Notes: generated by a model not told the origin, from the sequence alone. A DNA stretch of 37,919 nucleotides from Alphaproteobacteria bacterium (GCA_021774775.1 JAJFIT010000059.1:1-37919); one strand, 5' to 3'; shown: positions 1-8,524, counted from the first letter of the stretch. Made by a program: numbers and translations.

Positions 1-242
1 GTGCCGTTGATGTACTCGAGCGATGCTTTGCCGGGGTTGCGAACTAATTTACGTAGTGTGCTCCAAAGCGTGCCATCAGATTCTGTTAGGGCTTCAAACA
101 GCTGCGCAAATAGCGCCGTTGTTGTTAGCCTGCCATCAACATGTTTTTGGCCGCACGAATGGCAATAGCGACCAATAAGGCTTGCGTCACAGTTACGGCA
201 CTGTGTTTGGTCATGATTGTCGACGGCGGCGCTGTTTTCCAT
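1..242 (-). CDS. DUF3667-like zinc-ribbon protein, N-terminal part (runs off window)
   Basis: This is an open frame of 80 codons that starts at the ATG at 242 and leaves the window at base 1. The translation has a four-cysteine zinc ribbon (C15, C18, C27, C30, with YCHSCGQK around the second pair). After it comes a helical stretch ending in NPGKASLEYING. A ribbon followed by a PG...EYxxG segment is the usual start of DUF3667 membrane proteins, which go on into several transmembrane helices; those would lie outside this window. The function of the family is unknown. The gene lies 65 bases downstream of lipA on the same strand and has no convincing ribosome binding site. The family call rests only on this N-terminal pattern. 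Confidence 0.7.
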   Translation of the reverse strand, partial: MENSAAVDNHDQTQCRNCDASLIGRYCHSCGQKHVDGRLTTTALFAQLFEALTESDGTLWSTLRKLVRNPGKASLEYING

Positions 243-307
243 ACAATTGGTGTACTGGCCAAGGTGCCAACCGGTCAATTTATTTCATAGGGCGCTACGA
301 AGCGTGA

Positions 308-1225
308 TCAGCCAGATTTTGCAGCCAGTTTCTTTTCGCGGGCTGCTCGCAGTTTGGCAAAATCATCGCCTGCATGATAGCTGGACCGGGTTAGCGGGGT
401 TGCTGAAACCAGCAAAAAGCCTTTCCCTTTTGCCATGCGTCCGTACGCCTGAAATTCGTCCGGTGTGACAAAGCGTTCCACCTTCGCATGGCGGGGCGTG
501 GGTTGAAGGTATTGGCCAATGGTCATGAAATCGATGTCGGCCATGCGCATGTCGTCCATAACCTGGCTAACTTCAAGGCGTTCTTCACCGAGGCCCACCA
601 TAATGCCTGACTTGGTGAAGATGGAAGGATCGATCTGCTTTACTGTGTCAAGTAGCCTAAGCGAATGATAAAAGCGCGCGCCCGGTCTGATTTTTGGGTA
701 CAAACGCGGCACCGTTTCCAGATTGTGGTTGAACACATCCGGTTTTGCCTCCGCAACTTTTTCAATAGCACCTGGTTTGTTCCTGAAATCAGGCGTTAGA
801 ATTTCAATTGTGGTCGCTGGGCTCATGTCGCGGATGGCTTTGATCACTTGTACGAACTGATCTGCGCCGCCGTCGTCCAGATCGTCTCGGTCAACTGATG
901 TGATAACAATGTGATTCAAGCCCATCGCGGCACAAGCTTCGGCGGTGTGGAACGGCTCCATCGGGTCAACCGCCATGGGGCGACCGGTTTTAATGTTACA
1001 GAATGCGCAAGCACGGGTGCAGGTGTCGCCTAGTATCATGACTGTTGCATGTTTTTTGGACCAGCATTCGCCGATATTAGGGCAAGCGGCCTCCTCACAC
1101 ACCGTATGCAGGTTCTTGTCGCGCATCAGTTTGCGTGTTGCCTGATACTCGCGGCTGACAGGCGCCTTTACCCGTATCCATTTGGGTTTGCGCTGAAACT
1201 GCCCGGTGTTTTCTGGTTTGTTCAT
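308..1225 (-). CDS. lipA: Lipoyl synthase (radical SAM)
   Basis: LipA inserts two sulfur atoms into octanoyl groups carried on lipoyl domains, using S-adenosylmethionine and two iron-sulfur clusters. Both cluster motifs are visible. The auxiliary cluster is at C43, C48 and C54 ([13 protein letters not shown]). The radical SAM CxxxCxxC is at C69, C73 and C76 (CTRACAFC). A C-terminal RSSYHA supplies the conserved serine ligand region. At 305 residues it has normal family length. It is the last step of the pyruvate dehydrogenase gene block, and the lipoyl domains of PdhB and PdhC in this window are its likely substrates. An unknown gene and about 180 bases separate it from the genes upstream, so it may have its own promoter. 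Confidence 0.97.
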   Translation of the reverse strand: MNKPENTGQFQRKPKWIRVKAPVSREYQATRKLMRDKNLHTVCEEAACPNIGECWSKKHATVMILGDTCTRACAFCNIKTGRPMAVDPMEPFHTAEACAAMGLNHIVITSVDRDDLDDGGADQFVQVIKAIRDMSPATTIEILTPDFRNKPGAIEKVAEAKPDVFNHNLETVPRLYPKIRPGARFYHSLRLLDTVKQIDPSIFTKSGIMVGLGEERLEVSQVMDDMRMADIDFMTIGQYLQPTPRHAKVERFVTPDEFQAYGRMAKGKGFLLVSATPLTRSSYHAGDDFAKLRAAREKKLAAKSG

Positions 1226-1404
1226 GCTTCTAACTAACCTGTATGCGCCGCTTGTGGGTTGTGGGATGAGCGATTGATAATAAAGTGCGCGTTGTTTGTA
1301 ACAACCCGTTGTTTTTGCGTAGCTGCTTGTACCTGAGCGATTGGCGGCTGTCTACAAGTTGAAAATAGCGCTCCTGCAATACCATGGACTCGGGAAGCGC
1401 GTTA

Positions 1405-1989
1405 TTATTGTAATAGCTTCCATATCCAGCGGCGTTGAAACTTCCAGGTCCCGTTTGGGTTCTTTTCATAAACGTCAGAATGTTGTGTTCCGTTTTCGAA
1501 GAAAGTATTTTCGTGTTTGAGCGTTTGGATGGTTCCGTCTGCTTTGTGCTCGACAGCGATTCCAATTTCTGGCTGTCCAAACGGTGTGCGCGTGGCCCGG
1601 ACCGGAGTTTCATCCACAGAATATGTGCCAGACCGGCTGATTACAACTTGCCGTACCAGCTTGCGAACAGGATCGTAAAAAGCGTACATGGACGCGACTA
1701 TAAGCGAATGACCATCAGTGCTAATCGTTGAAATTTCGCCGACCAGATGCTGCTTATTAGGACCGAACTTCCATCTAACCGCGAATTCCTTAATTGTAGC
1801 ACCGGACTTCGACGTGGTTGCTGGATCATAGCCGGGGTTATCGGTTCGCCATTCGGCACTTCCCCGTAACCAGTGATACATGTGTGTTTCTAGCGCTGAC
1901 TGACCATCTGTTGCGTGTGACGTTGCAAAAGCTACGGCTGAAAGAGTGATGTATATGGTGAGTTTGCTTGCCCATTTTAATAGTTTCAC
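1405..1989 (-). CDS. Exported protein of unknown function
   Basis: This protein of 194 residues starts with a GTG codon preceded by a GGGAGA-type ribosome binding site. Residues 1 to about 26 form a signal peptide: lysines, a hydrophobic core, then an Ala-rich cleavage region around SHAT. The mature part is rich in beta-type patterns and aromatics (HWLRGSAEW, YAFYDPVRKLV, NGTWKFQRRW). This is loosely like the lipocalin-like DUF1579/DUF6265 proteins, but I do not recognise a family with confidence. No lipobox or catalytic motif is evident. It sits between lpdA and lipA on the same strand, 27 bases after lpdA, so it is probably co-transcribed. A periplasmic location is inferred. Confidence 0.75.
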   Translation of the reverse strand: MKLLKWASKLTIYITLSAVAFATSHATDGQSALETHMYHWLRGSAEWRTDNPGYDPATTSKSGATIKEFAVRWKFGPNKQHLVGEISTISTDGHSLIVASMYAFYDPVRKLVRQVVISRSGTYSVDETPVRATRTPFGQPEIGIAVEHKADGTIQTLKHENTFFENGTQHSDVYEKNPNGTWKFQRRWIWKLLQ

Positions 1990-2016
1990 CTCAGTCTCCC
2001 AGCTTTTCTCTACCTT

Positions 2017-3414
2017 TTAGAAGTGAATAACTCTGCCGTAAGCGTCAAGTACACTTTCGTGCATCATTTCACTGAGCGTTGGGTGCGGGAACACCGTATG
2101 CATCAATTCCGTTTCGGTGGTTTCCAATGTGCGGGCAACCACATAGCCCTGAATAAGTTCCGTGACTTCTGCGCCAATCATGTGAGCACCGAGTAGCTCA
2201 CCGGTTTTCTTGTCAAACACGGTTTTAACAAAACCTTCTGCCTCACCCAGCGCAATTGCCTTGCCGTTACCGATGAAGGGGAACTTGCCGACCCGTATAT
2301 CATGTCCTGCGTCTTTCGCCGCCGCTTCAGTCATGCCAACGCTGGCCACTTGTGGCCTGCAATATGTGCAACCCGGGATGTTGCCGGTGTCCATAGGGTG
2401 AACATTGGGTAAGCCCGCCATTTTTTCGACGGCGATGATGCCTTCGTGACTTGCCTTGTGCGCTAGCCACGGTGGTCCCGCCACATCACCCAGCGCCCAA
2501 ACACCAGGCACTCCGGTCTGGCCGTAGCCATCAATGACAATATGGCCGCGGTCAACCTTCACGCCGATGTTATCAAGGCCAATATTTTCCACATTGCCGG
2601 TGATGCCAATGGCTAAAATCACTCGATCAACGGTGATTTCTTCTTTTTTACCACCGGTTTCAACAACACACGTGACGTTGGTTTTACCTTTTTTCAGCTC
2701 AGTTACTGACGCAGACTTCTTGATCGTCATGCCTTGCTTTTTGAAAGACTTTTCCGCAAACGCGGAAACTTCGGCATCTTCAACCGGCAATATGCGATCC
2801 ATCATCTCGACGACAGTGACATCGCTGCCCAGTTCGTTGAAGAAACTGGCAAACTCAATACCGATAGCTCCGGAACCAATCACCAAAAGCTTTTTGGGCA
2901 TGGTGTTGGGATTCAATGCGTGACGATAGCTCCATACAAGCTCGCCGTCGGCTTTCAGATGCGGTAATTCGCGCGCGCGGGCACCTGTGGCGATAATGAT
3001 ATTTGTGGCGGTCAGCTCGCTGGAGCCACCCTTTGCGTCTTTGACCGTGAGTGTATTCGCGGTTTTGAAGGACGCCTCGCCTGCAATATGAGTAACCTTG
3101 TTTTTTTTGAATAGGCCTTTAATGCCGCCGGAAAGTTGGCTGGCCACGCCCCGGCTTCGTTTCACAATGGTGGCGAAGTCATAGTCCACCGAGCCAATTT
3201 TAAGGCCGTAATCTGCGCCGTTTTTTGCAAGATGATAAATCTCAGCGGAACGTAGTAGCGCTTTAGTTGGTATGCAGCCCCAGTTCAGGCAAATTCCGCC
3301 CAGGTTTTCGCGCTCAACACAGGCCACATTCATGCCTAGTTGTGCTGCGCGTATCGCTGCCACATAACCACCTGGCCCACCGCCAATAACAATCAAATCA
3401 AAAGATTTACTCAT
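2017..3414 (-). CDS. lpdA: Dihydrolipoyl dehydrogenase (E3)
   Basis: This flavoprotein reoxidises the dihydrolipoyl groups of 2-oxoacid dehydrogenase complexes and passes electrons to NAD+. The protein of 465 residues shows an FAD-binding GGGPGG at 11-16 and the redox disulfide C42/C47 in GGICLNWGCIPTK. It also has a second nucleotide-binding motif (GSGAIGIEF), the FAD motif ALGDVAG, and the C-terminal active-site region HPHPTLSEMMHE read as FPHPTLSEMMHE. I chose the ATG at 3414 because GGAAA lies just upstream; an in-frame TTG at 3426 would add four residues. It closes the pdhABC set, separated from pdhC by a cupin gene. It may also serve the 2-oxoglutarate and glycine systems. Confidence 0.97.
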   Translation of the reverse strand: MSKSFDLIVIGGGPGGYVAAIRAAQLGMNVACVERENLGGICLNWGCIPTKALLRSAEIYHLAKNGADYGLKIGSVDYDFATIVKRSRGVASQLSGGIKGLFKKNKVTHIAGEASFKTANTLTVKDAKGGSSELTATNIIIATGARARELPHLKADGELVWSYRHALNPNTMPKKLLVIGSGAIGIEFASFFNELGSDVTVVEMMDRILPVEDAEVSAFAEKSFKKQGMTIKKSASVTELKKGKTNVTCVVETGGKKEEITVDRVILAIGITGNVENIGLDNIGVKVDRGHIVIDGYGQTGVPGVWALGDVAGPPWLAHKASHEGIIAVEKMAGLPNVHPMDTGNIPGCTYCRPQVASVGMTEAAAKDAGHDIRVGKFPFIGNGKAIALGEAEGFVKTVFDKKTGELLGAHMIGAEVTELIQGYVVARTLETTETELMHTVFPHPTLSEMMHESVLDAYGRVIHF

Positions 3415-3448
3415 ATCAATTTCCAATTATGTAGGCTTTTGAAAAGCG

Positions 3449-3808
3449 CTAAATTCGTTCGTGGTTTTCTTGGCGAAGCGGGCTGTCAATACCGCCGGTG
3501 TGATCGGTATTGCCGTTTTCAATGATCAGTACGCTACAGCCATCCGGCGCGTAGGGTTTATGCTCAACCCCTTTCGGCACCACCAGTATCTCGCCCTGCT
3601 CCAGCCATACTTGGCGGTCGCGAAAATCGATACGAAGTCGTCCTTCAACCACCTGAAAAAACTCGTCTTGCTCATCGTGCTGATGCCAGATGAAGTCGCC
3701 TTCCAATTTGGCGACATAAACCTGAAAATTATCGATATTGGCGACTATTTTTGGTGTCCAGGTGTCGGAAAATGTTTCCAGCTTTTTGGGCAGGTTAATC
3801 GGGTCCAT
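3449..3808 (-). CDS. Small single-domain cupin protein
   Basis: This protein of 119 residues consists of one cupin barrel with both metal-binding motifs. The first is H42xH44...E49...G56 in WHQHDEQDEFFQVVEG. The second is G72...P78xG80xxH83 in GEILVVPKGVEH. The two histidines, the glutamate and the third histidine are the usual metal ligands, so the metal site looks intact. A very good ribosome binding site (AGGAGGGG) precedes the ATG. The gene lies 9 bases after pdhC and about 35 bases before lpdA, so it is part of the pyruvate dehydrogenase operon. Its substrate is unknown. Cupins of this size can be isomerases, dioxygenases or sensors, and sequence alone does not decide. Confidence 0.88.
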   Translation of the reverse strand: MDPINLPKKLETFSDTWTPKIVANIDNFQVYVAKLEGDFIWHQHDEQDEFFQVVEGRLRIDFRDRQVWLEQGEILVVPKGVEHKPYAPDGCSVLIIENGNTDHTGGIDSPLRQENHERI

Positions 3809-3817
3809 GGTCCCCTC

Positions 3818-5155
3818 CTATAAAAGCATTGTGATCGGATCTTGGATGAAGCCTTTGAACGCTTTCAGAAATTCCGCACCTACCGCGCCGTCAACAGCCC
3901 GGTGGTCACAAGAGATTGTGCAACTCATAACCGTGGCGACGGCAAGCGCACCATCCTTGATCACGGGGCGCTGTTCGCCCGACCCGATTGCTAGTATGGC
4001 GCCTTGCGGCGGATTGATGACTGCAGAGAATTCCTTGATGCCCATCATACCCAAATTGGAAATCGAGAACGTGCCACCAGCGTAATCTTCGGGCATCAGT
4101 TTGCCGTCGCGGGCTTTCAATGCCAGTTCTTTGGTGGTGTTGGCGATGTCAGCTAAACCTAATTGATCGGCACCGCGTACAACCGGCGTAACTAAGCCGC
4201 CTTCAATGGCAACCGCCATGGAAATATCGACGCGCTCGTACCAATACATTTTGTCCCCGGCGAACTGCACGTTTGCGGCGGGTACTTTCTTTAAGGCGAG
4301 CGCTGAGGCACGGATGATGAAATCATTGACCGATATTTTGATGCCGCTATCAGCAAGCTTTTCGTTCAGCTCCTTGCGTTGCGCTAGCAATTCATCCAGC
4401 TCACATTCTACAGTCAGATAGAAATGCGGCACTGTGGTTTTGGATTCTGTCAAGCGTTTGGCGATGGTCTTGCGCATGTTCGACAAACGTTCTTCACGGA
4501 ACGGGATGTCGTCGTGCGGCGGATAATAATCGCTGGAAGGCTGTGCGGATGGTTTGCTCGTGGTAGGCGCAGGTGCGGCAACTGGTGCAGGCGCTGTACC
4601 GCCTGCAAGCGCAGCTTCAACGTCGCGTTTGACAATACGGCCATGCGGACCAGAACCGGCGATTGCCGCAATGTCCACCCCCTCATTAGCCGCCATGCGT
4701 TTGGCGAGAGGTGAGGCCTTGATCCGACTTCCGTCTTCGGCAACATCGGTTTGCGTGGTCTTTAGCGCCGTCAGCAGGCTCATCATAGTATCGGGGGTGT
4801 CGCTTTGAGCAATTTTCGATTGAACATTGGCAGTGTCGGCAGTTGATGTAGTTGCGTTTTCGGGCATGGTAGAAGCGGAAACATTAGGCATTTTCACATC
4901 AGCAACATCTTCTCCCTCTTCCGCCAGTATTGCAATGATCTGTCCTACTGGCACACCGTCGGTTCCAGCCTCGATCAGAATTTTTGCAACTGTACCATCA
5001 TCGATGGATTCTACTTCCATCGTCGCCTTGTCGGTTTCAATTTCGGCGATCACATCACCGGATGTGACGGTATCGCCTTCTTTAACCAGCCATGATGCAA
5101 GTGTGCCCTCTTCCATGGTAGGCGATAGGGCGGGCATAAAAATTTCAATAGCCAT
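3818..5155 (-). CDS. pdhC: Pyruvate dehydrogenase E2, dihydrolipoyl acetyltransferase
   Basis: E2 is the core of the pyruvate dehydrogenase complex and moves the acetyl group from its lipoyl arm to coenzyme A. Domains in order over 445 residues are as follows. A lipoyl domain (about 1-80) has the modified lysine K43 in [13 protein letters not shown]. An Ala/Thr-rich linker comes next, then a peripheral-subunit-binding domain (SPLAKRMAANEGVDIAAI...GPHGRI), then a Pro/Ala linker. The catalytic acetyltransferase domain ends with the HxxxDG active-site motif (CDHRAVDGAVG). The single lipoyl domain fits alphaproteobacterial E2 proteins. It lies 9 bases after pdhB. The lipoyl domain is nearly the same as the one fused to PdhB. 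Confidence 0.97.
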   Translation of the reverse strand: MAIEIFMPALSPTMEEGTLASWLVKEGDTVTSGDVIAEIETDKATMEVESIDDGTVAKILIEAGTDGVPVGQIIAILAEEGEDVADVKMPNVSASTMPENATTSTADTANVQSKIAQSDTPDTMMSLLTALKTTQTDVAEDGSRIKASPLAKRMAANEGVDIAAIAGSGPHGRIVKRDVEAALAGGTAPAPVAAPAPTTSKPSAQPSSDYYPPHDDIPFREERLSNMRKTIAKRLTESKTTVPHFYLTVECELDELLAQRKELNEKLADSGIKISVNDFIIRASALALKKVPAANVQFAGDKMYWYERVDISMAVAIEGGLVTPVVRGADQLGLADIANTTKELALKARDGKLMPEDYAGGTFSISNLGMMGIKEFSAVINPPQGAILAIGSGEQRPVIKDGALAVATVMSCTISCDHRAVDGAVGAEFLKAFKGFIQDPITMLL

Positions 5156-5164
5156 AGCTCGCTC

Positions 5165-6541
5165 CTAATCCTTGTAACAAACAGCTTTAACTACTGCGAT
5201 AATCTTGTCTGCGTTCACAACCGCTTCTTTTTCCAGGTTGTTGGCATACGGCAGCGGTACATCAACGCTGTTCACGCGCGTTACCGGTGCATCCAGCCAG
5301 TCAAATGCCTGTTCCATCAGTTGTGCAGAAATATCACTGGCGACAGAGCATTGTGGCCAGCCCTCTTCCGCAACAACGCAGCGGTTGGTTTTCTTCACGC
5401 TGTCGATGACTGCACCAATATCCAACGGCCTAATTGTCCGCAGGTCAATCACCTCGGCGTTGATGCCCTCGGCGGCCAACATATCTGCTGCCTTCAAAGC
5501 CTCGCCGACAGTAATAGAATATGACACGATGGTCACATCGTTGCCTTCACGGAATTTACGGGCTTTTCCAATTGGCACGACATAATCTTCGACGTCTGGC
5601 ACGTCGAAGTTTTCGCCGTACATCAGCTCGTTTTCCAGGAAAACCACCGGGTTGGGGTCACGGATAGCGGCCTTTAACAGGCCTTTGCAGTCAGCGGCGT
5701 CATAAGGTGCGATTACCTTCAGGCCGGGCACATTGGCATACCATGATGCGTAATTTTGACTGTGCTGTGCGCCCACGCGGCTGGCGGCACCATTGGGCCC
5801 GCGGAAGACAATAGAGCATTCCACCAAGCCGCCAGACATATAGCGGGTTTTGGCGGCTGAATTGATGATATGATCAATCGCCTGCATGGCAAAATTAAAG
5901 GTCATAAACTCGATAACGGGTTTCAGGCCATCAAACGCTGCACCAACACCCAGTCCGGCAAAGCCATGCTCAGTGATGGGCGTGTCGATTACCCGGTCAG
6001 ACCCGAATTCCTCGAGCAAACCTTGGGTTACTTTGTAAGCACCCTGATATTCGGCAACCTCTTCACCCATGACAAAAACGTCCGGGTCGCGGCGCATTTC
6101 TTCGGCCATGGCGTCACGCAAGGCTTCGCGCACCGTGATTGCGGTCATTGCTGTACCGTCTGGAATGTCGGTTTCGGCCTGAGCGACCACTGGCGCCGGC
6201 GCAGCGGCGGGTGCAATTGCTGGCGCACTGGTGGCAGGTTCAGCCGGCGCGGCAGGAGCCGTGGCAGATGCAGACACGGTTAAATTGTCAGCGTCTTCGC
6301 CTTCTTCGGCTAATACGGCGATTAAAGTGCCAACTGCCACATTGTCGGTGCCTGCATCAATCAATATCTGGGCAACTGTGCCGTCATCAATACTTTCAAC
6401 TTCCATCGTTGCCTTGTCGGTTTCTATCTCGGCGATAACATCGCCAGATGTAATTGTGTCGCCGACTTTGACCAACCAAGCAGCCAGTGTGCCTTCTTCC
6501 ATGGTCGGTGACAACGCGGGCATTGTAATTTCTATTGCCAT
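5165..6541 (-). CDS. pdhB: Pyruvate dehydrogenase E1 beta with N-terminal lipoyl domain
   Basis: This is the beta subunit of the thiamine-diphosphate-dependent E1 that decarboxylates pyruvate and acetylates the lipoyl arm. Its 458 residues are about 130 longer than a plain E1 beta. The extra length is an N-terminal lipoyl domain (about 1-80, K43 in [11 protein letters not shown]) and an Ala/Pro-rich flexible linker (about 88-122). The transketolase-like domain starts near [13 protein letters not shown], with [18 protein letters not shown] and FRGPNGAA typical of the family. This fusion is known from alphaproteobacteria such as Sinorhizobium and Zymomonas. It gives the complex extra lipoyl groups at the E1 site. 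It lies 9 bases after pdhA. Confidence 0.97.
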   Translation of the reverse strand: MAIEITMPALSPTMEEGTLAAWLVKVGDTITSGDVIAEIETDKATMEVESIDDGTVAQILIDAGTDNVAVGTLIAVLAEEGEDADNLTVSASATAPAAPAEPATSAPAIAPAAAPAPVVAQAETDIPDGTAMTAITVREALRDAMAEEMRRDPDVFVMGEEVAEYQGAYKVTQGLLEEFGSDRVIDTPITEHGFAGLGVGAAFDGLKPVIEFMTFNFAMQAIDHIINSAAKTRYMSGGLVECSIVFRGPNGAASRVGAQHSQNYASWYANVPGLKVIAPYDAADCKGLLKAAIRDPNPVVFLENELMYGENFDVPDVEDYVVPIGKARKFREGNDVTIVSYSITVGEALKAADMLAAEGINAEVIDLRTIRPLDIGAVIDSVKKTNRCVVAEEGWPQCSVASDISAQLMEQAFDWLDAPVTRVNSVDVPLPYANNLEKEAVVNADKIIAVVKAVCYKD

Positions 6542-6550
6542 GTCTGCCCC

Positions 6551-7582
6551 CTACGCCATTACATCTGTATAAAGTTCGGAAAGGTCCGGCTCCGGGCATT
6601 CCTGCGCGAAGTTGGCGGCATCGGCCACAACGGCCTTTATGTCTTTGTCGATCGCCTTCAGGTCAGCTTCTGACATTTCGCCCATTTTCAAAATCATATC
6701 TTTCACCCGATCAATGGCGTCATGTTCAGCGCGCATCTTCTGGACTTCTTCCTTGGAACGGTATTTGGCTGGGTCAGACATGGAGTGGCCGCGGTATCGG
6801 TATGTTTCCATCTCCAGGATTATGGGACCTTTGCCGGAACGGCAGTGCTTAACCGCTTCGTCCATTGCGCCGCGCACCGCCAAAACATTCATGCCGTCTA
6901 CATGACGGCCAACGATGTTGAAGCTTTCACCGCGTCGGTACAACTGCGGTTGTGAGCTAGCGCGGCTAACGCTAGTACCCATGGCATACTGGTTGTTTTC
7001 GATAATGAAGATAACCGGCAGGTCCCAAATCTCTGCCATGTTAAAGCTTTCGTATACTTGGCCCTGGTTGGCCGCACCGTCACCGAAATAGGCAACTGAA
7101 ACTAAATCAGTCTTGCGGTATTTGTTGGCAAAGCCCAACCCGGTACCAAGAGCAACCTGCGCCCCAACAATGCCGTGGCCACCAAAGAAACCGCGTGCTG
7201 GGTCAAACATATGCATTGAGCCGCCTTTGCCTTTCGACACGCCACCGGACCGTCCGGTCAGTTCTGCCATAACGGCTTTGGGATCAGTGCCAAGTGCGAG
7301 CATGTGACCATGTTCACGATAGCCAGTGATAACCTTGTCTCCGTCCTTCAATGCGGTTTGAACGCCTACTGCGATGGCCTCTTGCCCAATATATAAATGG
7401 CAGAATCCTCCAATTAATCCCATCCCGTACATCTGACCGGCTTTTTCTTCGAAGCGTCGGATCAGCAGCATCTGTCTGTAGAATTCTTCCAGCTCTGCAT
7501 TGGTGGCCTTGTAAACAGGCGCTTTCGCAGTGCGTTTTCGGGGCGACGCCGTCGCCTTGGTGGTGGATTTTTTTGTGGTCAT
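6551..7582 (-). CDS. pdhA: Pyruvate dehydrogenase E1 alpha
   Basis: This is the thiamine-diphosphate-binding alpha subunit of pyruvate dehydrogenase. It has 343 residues. A basic, Thr/Lys/Ala-rich tail (1-22) is followed by the E1 domain with GFCHLYIGQEA, GYREHGH and GGSMHMF. The cofactor motif runs from GDG at 167-169 to NN at 196-197, and YRYRGHSMSDP marks the loop near the active site. I prefer the ATG at 7582, which has AGAAAGG just upstream. An in-frame start at 7636 would add 18 residues without family support. It is the first gene of pdhA-pdhB-pdhC-cupin-lpdA, with 165 bases separating it from ftsB, so a promoter probably lies there. Confidence 0.96.
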   Translation of the reverse strand: MTTKKSTTKATASPRKRTAKAPVYKATNAELEEFYRQMLLIRRFEEKAGQMYGMGLIGGFCHLYIGQEAIAVGVQTALKDGDKVITGYREHGHMLALGTDPKAVMAELTGRSGGVSKGKGGSMHMFDPARGFFGGHGIVGAQVALGTGLGFANKYRKTDLVSVAYFGDGAANQGQVYESFNMAEIWDLPVIFIIENNQYAMGTSVSRASSQPQLYRRGESFNIVGRHVDGMNVLAVRGAMDEAVKHCRSGKGPIILEMETYRYRGHSMSDPAKYRSKEEVQKMRAEHDAIDRVKDMILKMGEMSEADLKAIDKDIKAVVADAANFAQECPEPDLSELYTDVMA

Positions 7583-7705
7583 GTCGGCCTTTCTGGAAAG
7601 GTCGCGGGACGGCAAGTCCCAGCTACTTGAGAACAACCCTAGAAATACCTCGGAATATTCGATTTGGCAACATGATATAAATTGTTGAAATGGTTAGATA
7701 TTATT

Positions 7706-7730
7706 CACTTAACAGGCTTTTGGTTAAGTG
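7706..7730. repeat. Perfect 8-bp inverted repeat upstream of pdhA
   Basis: CACTTAAC (7706-7713) and GTTAAGTG (7723-7730) are perfect reverse complements separated by 9 bases. The repeat lies between the end of ftsB and the start of pdhA, about 125 bases before the pdhA start codon. There is no following run of T on either strand, so it does not look like an ordinary terminator. It could be an operator for the pdh operon or a weak hairpin at the end of the ftsB transcript. The pairing is seen; the role is not established. Confidence 0.45.
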
Positions 7731-7747
7731 CGCAGCAGAAAGGCAGG

Positions 7748-8071
7748 CTATTTCAATATTATAATAACTTCGTCGGGATGAGCAAATCCGAGCCGATTGC
7801 GCACCTGTTCTTCCAGCATGTCAGGGTCAACCGCTTGACGAGATAGTGCAGTAGTTTTCATAATCATATAATTTCGTGCTGCACGAATAGCGGCCGCCTC
7901 TGCGGACAATTCAATTTCTTGCTGTTGCAGTGCCCGAAGAGCATGGATGCTATTGTCGCCCTGGAAGGCGTGAAAAGTGAAATAGGCAACCAAAAACAGC
8001 GACAGGCCCGACGGCCAATTGCGCTTCAAACCAAGAATGATATGTCCGACTCGATCCACGATTCGAATCAT
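7748..8071 (-). CDS. ftsB: Septum formation initiator, FtsB/DivIC family
   Basis: FtsB is a small bitopic cell-division protein that links FtsL and FtsQ and helps activate septal peptidoglycan synthesis. The protein of 107 residues has a short cytoplasmic N-terminus and one transmembrane segment (about 19-36, PSGLSLFLVAYFTFHAF). A coiled coil (about 41-75) follows, and then the family's C-terminal signature DPDMLEEQVRNRLGFAHPDE. Its place between eno and pdhA is the standard one in alphaproteobacteria. A GGGA ribosome binding site lies close to the ATG. The family is clear; the symbol is assigned by family and context. Confidence 0.92.
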   Translation of the reverse strand: MIRIVDRVGHIILGLKRNWPSGLSLFLVAYFTFHAFQGDNSIHALRALQQQEIELSAEAAAIRAARNYMIMKTTALSRQAVDPDMLEEQVRNRLGFAHPDEVIIILK

Positions 8072-8111
8072 ACAGTCCCGAGTCGCGAAAGCAAGAGGAA
8101 AAGCTCATTTT

Positions 8112-8137
8112 CAGATAGAAATGGGACGCTTTGTCAA
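8112..8137 (-). promoter_or_regulatory. Candidate promoter for ftsB
   Basis: On the minus strand a perfect TTGACA (8132-8137) is followed after 14 bases by TATCTG (8112-8117), about 40 bases before the ftsB start. The short spacing is poor for an enterobacterial promoter but within the 10-14 base range described for Caulobacter housekeeping promoters. The minus-ten element is weak, so this is a candidate only. Confidence 0.3.
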
Positions 8138-8149
8138 AGTAAAGTTGGC

Positions 8150-8524
8150 CTATCCGTTTCGCAGGCCAGCAAGCCGAGAGACCAGACTGCGTGGCTGATG
8201 ACCTTGCGGAGTATGATCTTCGAGCAACGCACGAATTTCGTGCATGGCCGCCCCGATGATGGGGGCACCATAATATCCTCCAGCCTTTAGGTGAAGCCGA
8301 AAAGCTTCAGCAGTATTCAAGATGTTTTCGCTGTAATCCTGCCAGCTAACGGCACCCTGTGGCACCGCGGAAACTTTGGCGTGAAGGGTCATCATAGTGA
8401 AATGGTCTTGCGCAGCATCTGGGTCACCGGATGCTGTTATGCGCCTGTTCTGGGCGACAGAATAATGAAACAAGGCATTCAAAAACGCCTTGGCTTCGCT
8501 GTCGATATCGGTTTTTGTAAACAT
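8150..8524 (-). CDS. Small conserved-looking protein of unknown function
   Basis: This protein of 124 residues is predicted to be soluble and mostly helical. It has no signal peptide, no membrane segment and no cysteine pair. I do not recognise a domain. Notable pieces are NALFHYSVAQNRRIT near the N-terminus and KAGGYYGAPIIGAAMHEIRALLEDH in two overlapping helices in the C-terminal half. It sits between eno and ftsB on the same strand with 78 bases to ftsB and 95 bases from eno, so it may be co-transcribed with either. No strong ribosome binding site precedes the ATG at 8524. The reading frame is supported by its length, by alpha-type codon use like its neighbours, and by the lack of a better frame in the interval. 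Confidence 0.65.
   Translation of the reverse strand: MFTKTDIDSEAKAFLNALFHYSVAQNRRITASGDPDAAQDHFTMMTLHAKVSAVPQGAVSWQDYSENILNTAEAFRLHLKAGGYYGAPIIGAAMHEIRALLEDHTPQGHQPRSLVSRLAGLRNG

Noticed and set aside
1230-1613. Open frame of 127 codons on the minus strand
   Set aside because: It overlaps the 3' half of the exported protein gene in another frame, has an unusual composition, and has no family match or ribosome binding site.
5870-6283. Plus-strand open frame opposite pdhB
   Set aside because: It is an antisense shadow of a clearly coding gene; the peptide is rich in Arg, Gly and Cys as expected from reverse reading of a lipoyl linker.
7583-7636. Longer PdhA with 18 extra N-terminal residues
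   Set aside because: The upstream start has no ribosome binding site, while the ATG at 7582 has AGAAAGG and gives family length.
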